From assembly GCA_947846985.1 (NCBI GenBank), contig CANTUZ010000005.1, positions 10,596,001-10,660,000 on the forward strand: 64,000 nt of DNA, given 5' to 3'. The stretch comes from Fratercula arctica (Eukaryota; Chordata; Aves; Charadriiformes; Alcidae). Below are positions 39,101-49,386 of the stretch, one piece after another. Numbering within the stretch: position 1 is the stretch's first letter; the number at the start of each line of letters is the position of its first letter. The notes beneath the pieces are model-generated. The model had not been told where the DNA came from. It searched no databases and worked only from the letters and a program-made list of their open reading frames with translations. Made by a program: the position numbers and the translations under genes.

Positions 39101-40638
39101 TCTGAAGAATTCCAGGTTCACCTAGGAGGTTAGAAAAGAGATCATTTTTCTGTATTCTTCCCCAGTGTTGAAGTTGATTATTTTGTGGAAAAGATGACAG
39201 CACATTTTGTCAAGATGTTCCAGAGGACATAATCACGGAAGACTATATACTTCTTAGGGTGCCTATTCTCAGTGCATACTCCTTCAAGGATCCAAGCAGG
39301 CAAGATTTCCATCCTCACAGGCAAGAGTTCTGGAGTAAAGTGAAATGACACTGAAGTGGAGAACCGAGTATTGGCCTCTGTGCATCATTGACTTGGCCTG
39401 TCAGTAGGAACTGGCAAATTGTTTACACCTCTTAGGATAAAGCAATATTAAAAGAAAAAATACTTATCTGTGCATGTCTGTGAAATTTGCCTTTAAAGCA
39501 CACATACCTGTAACTTGCAACAGTCAAGCAAATGGAGGTAAAAATCTGCCTGTTGTGACATATTTTCATGAATTCTGTCACAAGTCACATGCTTACACAC
39601 AAGGCAGTCAGAAAGAAAAGGAAAGCTGTGTAAATGTGAGGAAAAAACTGTAGAGAAAAAAAATGGGGGAAAAAAAAGGGAAGAGGTGGAGAATTCTGAG
39701 AAACAGAGACATCCAGTTTGGCTTCAGATACAAAGGGAGCTTTCTAACATCTTAACACATGGTTTCATAGCAAATAAAATGTTAGCATAGCCATGTATAT
39801 TTCCAGACAAGGCATTCAGTCATGGAAATTATGAAAAAAAAATTTAAAAATTGCCTCAAATGCAATTAACTCATGTAAGTTAATTCTAATTAATTTTTAA
39901 GTCATCCTAAGTAGAATTATTATTGCGAAAGAAGAGACCTATCAAGACTCCATTAAACTGACACAGAACTGTGCTAAGGATATTGGTTTTAGCTAGAAAA
40001 GTACAGACAGGAAAAGAGGGGAAGGAAAAATAAACTTTTTTTTTGAATACTTTTAACTACAATTTTCAGTCCTACTGGCTGAATACTGGAATTGAAAACG
40101 ATTGCTTTAGATTGTTTTACAGGAACAGCTGTGGTTGTTGATCTTCCTGTGAAAAAATGACCAGTGCTCCACTGACTTTGAATCTATGCTGACTTACACC
40201 AAGTACATACTGCACAGTGTTGGTCACACGGGAAAGCAGATGGGAGGAGAAAGGAGGGAAAATAAATTATTTTTATTTGTATTTAATAAAATTTGGCCTA
40301 TGGGCTTTATGTGACTCAGTACTGAACATCTGGGATTGATCATAGGATCACAAACTGGAAAGCAGTCATCTGGCTTCTAGAAATAAACACATTCAGTCCC
40401 TCTTCCACAACTCTATTTTTTTAATGATAAAAGGCAACAGCCTTTTTAAGTCCTTTTAATACTTGCAGAAACAGTATTTGTAGCTTTTTAGTAATTTTTA
40501 TTACTACTTTTTTACATCGCGGCATCAGACAACTGTTAAATTTAATTTAATTCTGGACTGGCAGTAGTGTTTGGGATTGCCCTACACACAGACACACAAT
40601 TAATTCAATACTATTTTGCTTCAAAATTTTATGAAACA
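36191..40638. other. No gene established; exon-like intervals on minus strand
   Basis: No recognisable gene. Minus-strand exon-like intervals with open frames: 39508-39647 (140 nt, acceptor TTTTTTTTCTCTACAG, donor CAG|GTATGT, 46 codons including SQQADFYLHLLDCCKLQ), 39086-39121 (VNLEFFRVVLSL), 38905-38951 (FGTCLTQVMSVSPIL), 38321-38399 (ITSSWKKLPRISFNETFPYL and six more residues) and 36410-36487 (TWVYRIKFLVSTGHKLTRLT and six more). Phases of these five are mutually compatible. I cannot assign a family, and similar intervals occur by chance. The OLFML1 promoter and any 5' untranslated exon should also lie in the upper part of this stretch; no TATA box or CpG island is obvious. Confidence 0.2.
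37387..37416. repeat. Perfect 12-bp inverted repeat (hairpin)
   Basis: ATTTCTCCATCA is followed after a 6-base spacer (TGAATG) by its exact reverse complement TGATGGAGAAAT. No T-run follows and no gene boundary is near, so no function is claimed. Confidence 0.85.
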
Positions 40639-40764
40639 ATGGTAGTCTTGCAACTTCGATTTTTATTAGTTCCATTCCTCACAAGCGTCATGGGAGCAGC
40701 ACAATATATGACGCAAGACGCAGCCCTGATGAACTACATTGACCGGCGTTTCCTATCTTTAGAG
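40639..40764 (+). CDS. OLFML1: OLFML1 coding exon 1 (signal peptide)
   Basis: First coding exon of olfactomedin-like 1, a secreted glycoprotein of the olfactomedin family. It encodes residues 1-42. Residues 1-21 (MVVLQLRFLLVPFLTSVMGA and A) form a typical signal peptide, followed by QYMTQDAALMNYIDRRFLSL and E, the start of the conserved region before the coiled part. The start ATG was chosen because it directly precedes the signal peptide and has a good context (A at -3, G at +4). An in-frame upstream ATG at 40567 would put 24 hydrophilic residues in front. The exon ends at GAG|GTATGT in phase 0, matching the next exon. Any 5' untranslated exon upstream was not identified. Confidence 0.85.
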
Positions 40765-41929
40765 GTATGTGCTATCTGTATCATTCTGTAATACTGCCTA
40801 ACTGCAAAGGGGTTTGAAAATGTATGAACATTTTTCTATGTGTGTGAACACAGAACAGTTTGTATGCTAAACAATATCAAGAAGATAAATTGCCAGTTTT
40901 TTGAAATAAATAAGTAAAATTGTAGCTAAGCCTTTAACTATAATGATTCCTAATTACCACATCATTATTTATTGCAGGATATAATTTCAGAATGTTATTT
41001 TTATTCTGTTATCACTTGTATATTTTTATAACATCAGTGAATTTAGCTAAACAGGCAAATGCTTATCGAACTGTCACAGTCCATCCTAGGTATAACCATA
41101 TTGCCACCAGTAGAACCACTGTCAAGTTTTAACAAGGAGATAGAAATATATCAGGTATTTTTTCTAAGCACAGATGAACCTACCTGGAAGAGTAGTTTAA
41201 GACACATTTGTGTAAAGCAGTAGTGTATCTGCACTTTAACTAGGAGTTGAAATTATCCCCTTACAGCTGGGAGACTGAAATAGGTATTTGCTCTCAAGTA
41301 ATTATATAATAAGTACCAGTCCCTACTTCTTTTTCTGCAGTAAAAAACTACTACTTTAAATACAGCCAAGAATTTGATAAAAAAAAAACAACAAACCTTC
41401 TCAAACATAGAGATGTCAATATTTGCATTTTCCATTTTAAATGGATGAAAAATAGCCACACTAGATACTGTCTTGGTCATGAGAGGTGTATTTATGTGAA
41501 ATGTTCACATTTGTAGATTGTCTGCAGGAAACTTTGAGACTGCTTCACTGGTGGTCCTACAGGAGTTCTGAAAAGTTTTTGGGAAGCAAGTCATCAGAGA
41601 TCATATGCCCTTAAGTACCTCTGCCTGTTTCCACGGAGCACTTCTCCCTCTTTAGGCAGCAAAACAAAGTATCTGGTTGTCAGTAACCACATCAAGAAAA
41701 AAAAAAAACAAACTGTATTTTCGTCCAGAACTGTGAATACTAGTGCCAGTCTAATGTGTCCTCTTCATATAGATATACAGCAACAGACCATTGATTTGAA
41801 ATAGATGGGGGGCAAGGGGACTGGAAAACAGAGAATAGCATGGTTTTTGAAGTAATCATGAATGAGGCTGTAATCTACACAGAATACACACGTATATCCA
41901 TGTATTTTCTTCCTGTGTTCTAACTCAAG
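40765..41929 (+). other. OLFML1: OLFML1 intron 1
   Basis: Starts GTATGT and ends CTCAAG; phase 0. AT-rich, with no internal gene or repeat recognised. Confidence 0.85.
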
Positions 41930-42218
41930 AAGAGGCTGGAAAAATGCAACCAAGACATACTGGATTATGTGGAAGAGTTCCGAGACTTTTCAAAGATGGT
42001 ACTGTCACGCCTGGCAGGACTGAACAATCATAAGGCTGAGGTTAAAAGTGAAGTAGAGAATTTGCTAACAAGAATTGAACGAGCACAAAGGGACATTGAC
42101 TATTTTGGATCTGTCACAGATTCTAATACATGTACAGAAGTACATGAAGACCTGGTGAAACAGCAGCTATTTGAAGAAGCTGAAGAAAAAAAGAAAATCA
42201 AACTCATGCTTAATGCAA
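41930..42218 (+). CDS. OLFML1: OLFML1 coding exon 2 (coiled linker)
   Basis: Second coding exon, 289 nt, residues 43-138 plus the first base of codon 139. The acceptor is a pyrimidine-rich TCTTCCTGTGTTCTAACTCAAG and the donor A|GTAAGA. It begins KRLEKCNQDILDYVEEFRDF and encodes a charged, helical linker (KAEVKSEVENLLTRIERAQR) likely to form a short coiled coil, as in other OLFML1/OLFML3 proteins. The motif RIERAQRDIDY is strongly reminiscent of mammalian OLFML1. It ends at MLNA, with the split codon giving Ser, so the junction creates N-A-S, a possible N-glycosylation site, just before the first cysteine of the olfactomedin domain. Confidence 0.93.
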
Positions 42219-44821
42219 GTAAGAACAGTTTATCTTTCAGAAATTTGATCTGAATGAGCCAGTCCCCTGGCCAATGCATGTATGCTGATATAGGGATAAC
42301 AGATTTTCACAAGTTATGTGAATACCACAGATAATTGCATGGGGTTTTGGCTGTGTCAATACTAGACTTAAAAACAACAAACAAACCAAACCCAAACTAC
42401 AAAAAAGATATGGGAGAGGGAGGGAATAAACTACAATTCAAATGTTTATTTTGTAGATACTCTACTGCATTGATTCTTTGGAAGTTCTTTTACTGTCCTC
42501 TTCTGTTATTCTTTCTCCCCTTCTCCCCTCCATGTACCTTACAAGAGAGCACGTTGGCTTAGAGGCAAGCAAAGCTCAGTTCTGATTTGAACATTACGTG
42601 TTACAGTACCTAGTATGAAGAATATATAAACAATCTATAATTTTTTTTTAAACAAATGAAGTTTTATAATTATAAATGTCTTTACCTTAAGAAAGTTGAG
42701 TTACAAATGTAAATTACATATTGTAGACATATTTGAATTAGTCTTTTTCATTTTCCTTCAACAGTAGTAAGAAAAGAAAAACAAACAATAAGAAATATAA
42801 ACTACCTTTTTTTTAAAAGCCAGGTAAAAGATCTTTAGCATCATTGATTAAACAATTCCAGTAACTTAAACAGAATTAAACTGATTTAATTTTACAAATA
42901 AGTTTACAATTTGTTCCTTGAACTTTTCCAGCAAAAGAGTATTAAGGCAGATGGCAACAGAAGCACTCACCTATTCTGCTTCTAAGCTCTAATCTGACCC
43001 CACAATTGAGTGCTCCAAATATCAAGATTTCTTGTTTCCATATATAGAGTTTTTGAACATTAGGCCTTTTTTTGAGAGGCAGAAAAATTTAGGGATTTTT
43101 AAACTGATTGTGGTAAGGATACTTTGAAAATTATATGTTTCTAAGAGTTTCAGAGGGGAAAACATTACTTTCCATTTTTCCGTGTTGGAAATTATTACTT
43201 TTAATTTTATTGTAGCAGTTCATAGCAACTTCACTTTTGTCAATGTATGTCAGATGCTTGTCCTGTTGAAGTTGATGGCAAAACTAGTCTCTGTGTAGAC
43301 TTTACAGCACTTTGGAAAAGCAGCAAGACCCTGAACTCTAGCAAATAGCAGCTCTGCTTCCATGCTATCATACATTAACCAGAAGTTACACTTATTTTTA
43401 CTGAGGCACTCCAAAACTCAAGCAAAACAGTGGTGTTTTAAGTCCCATTTTGTTACTGGTTTTGGTTCAAGTTCATGCAGACTTGAAAATAACAATCAAG
43501 TAGAATCATTGTTTTTACATGCAGTAGTTGATACCTCATCCCGCTTTGGGTGGGAAATTATCTTCTGCACATTTTGGGGCATGATAAGAAAGAATGGGCT
43601 TTGAAGGTATTAATGGGGAGAATGTGGAAAAATGTTGGTAAATTTTTTGGTCACTGTGAATGCCTTAGTTTCTCAGTCTTCCTGCAAGCTGTTATGAAAG
43701 CCAAGGAGAGTTTAAAAGTTTCTTTCAAGAAGACAGCACTATTCATAGATTTCAGATAGTAATCTGGTTATTGCTCCTGCAGAGGAAGATGTTGCTAAGT
43801 CTGGCTAGATATTTTGACTCAACAGTTTTAAGTTTCTATAACCTATCTAATCAATAAACATTAGTTTTGAGAAAGCTATTGTGGCTTGCTCAGGGAAGGT
43901 GCATCCAGAGTGTGGACTTCCAACAAAAAAAATCCATGCTGTAGCAGCAATATCCAAATGCTTTGGTTAGAGGGCATCAGTACACACAATTGACATAAAG
44001 GTTGCTTTCTACAGGCAACTGGAATCTTGCCACTGACTTCAATAGGTTCATATCAGGCCAAACAGGGAGGCTGCTTTTGCTTTCTCCATTTCATCTGTTG
44101 CCAGAACTTCCTGCCTTAGGGCTTTGTTTGTTCTGCTTACTAAAATGGCTGCACTTCACTAAAGGCAATTCTTTAAACTTCAAATAGTGTCTCTTGTAAT
44201 TTATGAATGCCTTTGGTAAACAAGCTTGTTAATATGCTTTGCAGTAGTTTTTCCTGGAAATGATGGTCCTTGATAAAGATCTTGGTGTCTAATTGCCTGA
44301 GTCTTAACAAGCTTGGTGCTTTTTGGTCTTAAAATGCCTGTGAATGTAATGTAAATGAAGCCAAAACTATGTATGACTCGCTCTCTGCTAGTGCCAATTT
44401 TATCCCTATACTGAGGTAAACAACTATGTAATTCCACCAGCCATGCTTCTAGTAGAAGAATTGATAAAACAGACATCATACCAGTTCATTTAAAGGCCAC
44501 CTTAATGTAACTGCTCTTGGTCTTCTCTCAGGTACACAAATAGAATCCCTTTTGGATAACACTGGTCTAAAAGAGCTGAAAACAGTAGCTGAAGTAGCTG
44601 AAGATATGCAGTATCCTTAGGAGGAAATGCTGAATATATCTTACAAAATTATCTTCAACACTACTTACTATAGCCACACTGCTGGCACCTTTACTGATAT
44701 ATTGACCCTGGCCTTATAGTTGGCTTAGAAGGAAACTAAGTAACTCAAAGAAAGGAAAACAGAAAATTCACAGCTATTCTAATTATTTATTTAATTTTTG
44801 TCTTTCCATGTTTCCTTGCAG
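42219..44821 (+). other. OLFML1: OLFML1 intron 2
   Basis: Starts GTAAGA and ends TTGCAG; phase 1. It contains an exon-like plus-strand interval at 44532-44610 whose inclusion would shift the frame (see findings). It also has a minus-strand donor-like CTCAC at about 42967-42971 following an open stretch, probably chance. Confidence 0.85.
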
Positions 44822-45600
44822 GTTGTGACCACATGCTTGTGGGTATTAAGTCCCTAAAGGTAGTTAAGAAGACTGGAGATAAGCATGGTTCTTGGATGAA
44901 AGATCCTGGCAAAAAGCATACAAAGATTTATTTATTAAATGGTTCTGTAAATAATGTTATTTTTGAATTTGCAAATATCATGACATTCATGGAAATTAAT
45001 CATACACTAAAAGCTCGCAGAGTCACCTTGCCATTTCCCTGGGAAGGAACTGGCCACATCATATATCAGGGTTTCCTGTTCTATCACAGACATGGCTCCT
45101 TAAACGAGATAATTAAATTCAATATCCAGAAAAGAAAGATAACTGACCAAATGCTACTGCCAGGGGCTGGAAGGATTCCAGCCTATCAGCTTTCTCCATC
45201 TACGAAAATAGATCTTGCTGTTGATGAGCAAGGGCTCTGGGCAATCCATGCAGAACCAGAGACTGGAGGAAACATTGTAATTACTAAAATCAACCACATA
45301 ACCATGGCAGTAGAGCACACTTGGGACACACCATGCAATAGCAAGGATGCTGAAGCAGCTTTCATGGCATGTAACACACTCTATGTTGTCTACAATTTAC
45401 CTAGTGGAGGCACCTCTCGCATACAATGTGTTTATGATGTTTTGGATGCTGTAAATACTTATGAAATCCCAGTATTGCATTTTCCAAAACATCAGGGTAG
45501 CCATTCCACTATACATTACAATCCTAAAGAAAAGCAACTCTTTGCTTGGGGTGATGGATCCCAGATCATTTACAAGCTTCACACAAAGCAAAAAGTTTAG
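44822..45600 (+). CDS. OLFML1: OLFML1 coding exon 3 (olfactomedin domain)
   Basis: Last coding exon, 779 nt, completing Ser139 and encoding residues 140-397; TAG at 45598-45600. It holds the whole olfactomedin domain, a five-bladed beta-propeller acting in extracellular protein contacts. Seen directly: CDHMLVGIKSLKVVKKTG at its start, GSWMKDPGKKHTKIYLLNG, PFPWEGTGHIIYQGFLFYH, IDLAVDEQGLWAIHAEPETG, WDTPCNSKDAEAAFMACNTL, and the end block HYNPKEKQLFAWGDGSQIIY. Possible N-glycosylation sites include NGS and NHT. The total of 397 residues is close to the roughly 400 of mammalian OLFML1, and the match to OLFML1 (GIKSLK, KDAEAAF, SHSTIHYNP) is closer than to OLFML3. Frame, splice sites (TTTCCTTGCAG) and stop are intact. 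Confidence 0.95.
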
Positions 45601-45658
45601 AATCTTGAGCAACTTTTCAAATACACTTAAAAACTATCAGTCCCATGTCAACGTGGTC

Positions 45659-45664
45659 ATTAAA
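45659..45664 (+). terminator. OLFML1: Possible OLFML1 poly(A) signal, proximal (ATTAAA)
   Basis: ATTAAA 59 bases after the stop codon is the commonest variant of the poly(A) hexamer. It would give a very short 3' untranslated region. Confidence 0.35.
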
Positions 45665-45835
45665 GCATATTAAAATTACATTATTCCCATCTGTTACAAC
45701 TTTCATCTATTTTACGTAAATTTAGGCTTACATACCCCAGTGATCTTAAACTAATGCCCAATTAAGAATATATAAAGACTCCATTAACATGAATTACATG
45801 ATGACTAAATACCACACGTACAACTCACACACATA

Positions 45836-45841
45836 AATAAA
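45836..45841 (+). terminator. OLFML1: Possible OLFML1 poly(A) signal, distal (AATAAA)
   Basis: A canonical AATAAA 236 bases after the stop codon. It is the nearest exact consensus and the more likely 3' end, giving a 3' untranslated region of roughly 250 bases. A further AATAAATAAA lies near 47245. Confidence 0.5.
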
Positions 45842-45860
45842 AGACTAAGGTTAATTAAAA

Positions 45861-47744
45861 AAAATAATAATCCATCTCTTCCTTTCTAAACTATGTATTC
45901 TGCTTCAGTGTCGTGGAAATCAAGTCAAAAGTCCTTCCTGTCCAATACACATTATCTGACAATCTTTACTACCCTGAAGCTCACTGTAGGAAGCCCTCTT
46001 GTGAGCACTATAAAATCACGTGCTTCCAGAGAAATTATCTATAAAGCTTTAAGAGGAGAGGTTTATTATACCACAAAGCATAAGAGTATACAACCTCACA
46101 AACATGGTTTATTTTTAACATACTGTTCTTGAACATTACACCAAATCTATTCCTAGTATCAAACCTCTGGATTATTTCCATATTTTTGTTATACACATAG
46201 CTGTACAGTCCATTTTTGATCCTGCTAACACATTAGCTACAGCTAAATATCCACTTTTATCAGCTTCAATTTGCCACCTTCCAATTTTTTTTAGTGTATC
46301 ACTGCTTTTATATCAGAAGGTATGTTCCTAAATGATCTGTTCTGTACCATATACTATTTTTAAGTGTTTTACATACCACTCTAATTGTTTCCTTTCTTAT
46401 TAGTCCTCTTTCAGCATTTAGTTGTGAGGCATTTTCTCAATACTTCAAATCACTTCAATTGCTCATAGCAGAATCTTTCTTATCCTATCCTCTGACTCCA
46501 GCAAAATACATGTACAGAAAAGGTGGCCCTGATGACCACAATAGTGCAAGTGAGGTCATGCCACTGGTCAGTCCTGGTTTTGTGAGTAACAGATAAAATC
46601 CAGGTAAATACAAACACATTTTTGTTTCAAAAACAGTATTAAAAAATCCAAACAAACCTTACAGTTTTACTTGTGAAATACAGGTATTGGCTGTAGTTTT
46701 TGGATTTTAATGACAGCTGCATTTCTGTTTAATAACCAAAAAGAAAAAAAAAAAAAACCAACACAAAAAATGGTGCTTGAAAAGCAATCCACAGCTGTTT
46801 CTACAGAAAGCCCATTTTGTTCTTTACACTGAAAGAGCTGTTGTTCTGTTTAAAAATAGCTTCAACAGAACAGCCAAACATCAGGGAATGATTTTGAAAA
46901 GGAGTTCCAGACTACAACAAAGAGCGTATGGACTGCTGAGTTGCAACAGTGCTACTCTGCTTTTAGCAAAAGAAACTATATCGTTCTAAGCAGCCTTAAT
47001 GACTACAGCACTACTTCTGTGTTACAGAAGCCATAGGAAGCACAGTTAAGGCATCCTCAGGCTGAAAGTGAGGTGAGCTGGCACCGATTTCCTGTGCAAC
47101 CATGAGTCAAGGGCAGATTCAAATATTTAGACTTTTATTCCTCTTCTGTAAAATTACAAACAGATGAATACAAAATGGTATTAGCCACCTTTGGAATCCT
47201 TTGAGATCCTTTACTGCAAAAGGATGTGTAATTTTCTTTACTCAATAAATAAATGTTTTTGATGTAAATACGGATTGAGTCTGCTCTTTAGAAAAGGCAT
47301 TCTTGGAATATGCTATGCGCCGCACTACTACGCAACAGAGAAAGCCTACGGTATTGTTCCATATAGACATTTCAACGAGCAATCCTCAAAATTTCAGGGT
47401 ACTTTCTGAACCTTGCAGCCCTGGAAATCCATCTTCACAATGACTCAAGAGGTACCACCTAGTTTTGATAAAAGGAGAAAGTTTTGTATGGATGAGTGTC
47501 ACTAGATTATCTCATATTGTACAGAATACAAAAGAAATGAGAACAAATAAAACATAATAACAAAGTTTTCACAAATCTCAAAATTGAGATTCAGTTACAA
47601 GGAGGATCAAATTTTCAAGCCTTCTAGTTTCAAAAATGCATATGAACAATCAAAAAATTAGAAGAGCTGGAATTTCCAAATGTTAATCCTGATACTGATT
47701 TGTGGGCAAACCATTTATGTACAGTCATAGGAGAACAAGGACAG
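45861..47744. other. No gene recognised
   Basis: Downstream flank of OLFML1. It has one exon-like interval (46502-46581, plus) and a poly-A run near 46745. Nothing else could be supported. Confidence 0.4.
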
Positions 47745-47955
47745 AAGGAGGCATTGTTGAACTAGCCTGTCTCAACTGCTCTTTAAACCCTTTAATAATA
47801 GGGACTTCACAACTTTCCCAGGGAATTTACCCCATCAATTCACAACCCAGCGGCTGTAACATTTTTCCTAAAGCACAACTACAATTTGCCTTGCTTCAAT
47901 GCAGCCCCATTGATTTTTGTCCTGTCCAGCATAAGAATGTAAGAGTAGCCTTATT
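47745..47955 (-). mobile_element. Ancient CR1-type LINE fragment (diverged)
   Basis: On the plus strand the order AACTTTCCCAGGGAATTTAC, TTTTTCCTAAAGCACAACTA, GCCTTGCTTCAATGCAGCCC, CATTGATTTTTGTCCTGTCC follows the layout of old CR1/L3 3' regions in reverse orientation (the gggcaacctgttccagtg, tttttcctaa, ccctt, attgcttcttgtccta blocks). Divergence is high, the tail is lost and no frame survives. The family is assigned by layout only. Confidence 0.5.
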
Positions 47956-48120
47956 TAATCAACCAGAGAGTTATCCAACCCCAATAGCCAATCTCAAAGA
48001 GGTGCCAATAAAGAACACATATGGAAGAGCATAATAATAGTGCAAACATATCCCTTTAGTGATTCATGCCAGAGGCAGTCTTTGTGATCAATATCGCTGA
48101 AGACTTGTCTTTCATGAATT

Positions 48121-48318
48121 TCATAGAGTCATGGAATGGTTTGGGTTGGAAGGGATCTTTAAAGGCCATCTAATCCAAACCCCCTGCAATAAGCAGGGAC
48201 ATCTTCAACTCGATCAGGCTGCTCAGAGCCCCGTCCAACCTGACCTTGAACGTTTCCAGGGATGGGGCATCTACAATATCTCTGGGCAACTTGTTCCGGT
48301 GTTTCACCACCTCATAAT
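48121..48318 (-). mobile_element. CR1 LINE 3' end, short fragment
   Basis: A minus-strand CR1 3' end: tail TCATAGAGTCATGGAATGG, then TTTGGGTTGGAAGGGATCTT, CCATCTAATCCAAACCCCCT and CAACCTGACCTTGAACGTTT, ending around TTTCACCACCTC where similarity stops. It includes only the 3' untranslated part and the last few ORF2 codons. Same subfamily type as the copies at 33.1 and 35.5 kb. Confidence 0.9.
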
Positions 48319-48959
48319 GCTTCAGTCTTCCTCACATTCTTCTGGAACACAAAATAGATTAGGCTACTGGTCCTGCAGCATAGAATAAGCTGGGAAATGG
48401 GCTGTAGATATGGATAGCATACAAATTTTTTTGCCTGTAGAGTCAACAGTTTCTTGGCCTTACAGCAGCAATGGCACAGTTGAGAAAGAGTCACGCGTGT
48501 GAATATGGCCTGTTCTGCTGATCCATTAACATTCAGGCAAGAGAAAGAAGGCATACTTTCTCCTCCAGCTTCCTGATAATTTCATAAATATATAAGGATT
48601 TGATTAATTTTCAGAACTGGTAGCACAAAACAGGTATTTTTGAGAAAGTCAGAAGAGACATTTGGTTAACTCTGGGATGACAAAGGGCAAAAATAAGGAA
48701 TGTCTGTTCAGAATCGGAAAGGAAAGAATCACAAATATCTAAACTGAATAACATGCTCCTAGACACCGGTCTCACAAAAGCAAGGAGAAAGTGCTGTTGG
48801 CAAGGCAGTAGTAAGCCATAACAAGACTGCATGAAAAAGCGCACTGGTTTCCTGTTCAGGTAGATGGTATGATTGATTGTTACCATAGGAATGATATCAG
48901 TACAAGGAGATGAACACAGAGAGCCTTCGTTCCATGTTGTGCTTTCTCTGTGTGCCTGT
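48319..48959. other. No gene recognised
   Basis: Between the CR1 fragment and the RIC3-like copy. Short frames only; no known repeat seen. Confidence 0.4.
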
Positions 48960-49386
48960 TTAATCTGAATCACTGACTTTTTGCTTTTGCAGTGCTGCAT
49001 TTTCATTTTCAGACTGTACAGACAGGTCGTCTTGGGTTGGCTCTTCTGCTTCACTGCAGATCTCAGAGTTAAAACCAGGGTTCTCCACTATGGCAGGATC
49101 GTCATCTTTTTAACAGCAGCAGCAATCCTCAGTGCTTTGGCTGTGATAAAGGTCCCTCTCCTCTTCACTGACGTCAGTTACCTCATCCTTTTTCTGCATT
49201 GTCATGACCGCCCCTTCCCATGGTGAGATCAGATAGCAGGTTTCATTGCATGCACAGATACTCCTCATCTTCCATGCCCTCCATTCTTTATGCCAGCTCT
49301 TCTGCAGAGGGCTGTGTCAGGTCAGGATAATCTACAAGGATTACAACCTGTTTGCACTTGAAGCAATTGAAATTATCATAGACAGG
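48960..49386 (-). pseudogene. Broken RIC3-like copy (C-terminal half)
   Basis: RIC3 is an endoplasmic-reticulum chaperone for nicotinic acetylcholine receptors. On the minus strand this patch reads PVYDNFNCFKCKQVVILVDY then PDLTQPSAEELA, a stop, and RMEGMEDEEY, matching the RIC3 segment around ILVDYPDP...SAEEIAERMGMIEEEE. After further stops and a frame change it reads STEDCCCC, a TAA, then KDDDPAIVENPGFNSE, matching the RIC3 segment CSCC...EDEDPAVLAENAGF, and ends KVSDSD with TAA at 48960. At least three stops and a frame shift make it non-functional. No intron was seen between the two matched parts, which would fit a processed copy, but no poly-A tail was found. The transmembrane N-terminal half was not recognised. 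The match is from memory of RIC3, not a search. Confidence 0.6.

Noticed and set aside
42968..43073. Minus-strand open stretch ending at a GTGAGT donor inside OLFML1 intron 2
   Set aside because: The acceptor would follow a run of A rather than pyrimidines, and the interval would lie antisense inside a real gene. Probably chance.
47702..48034. Plus-strand frame of 110 codons
   Set aside because: It overlaps an old CR1-type fragment in antisense.
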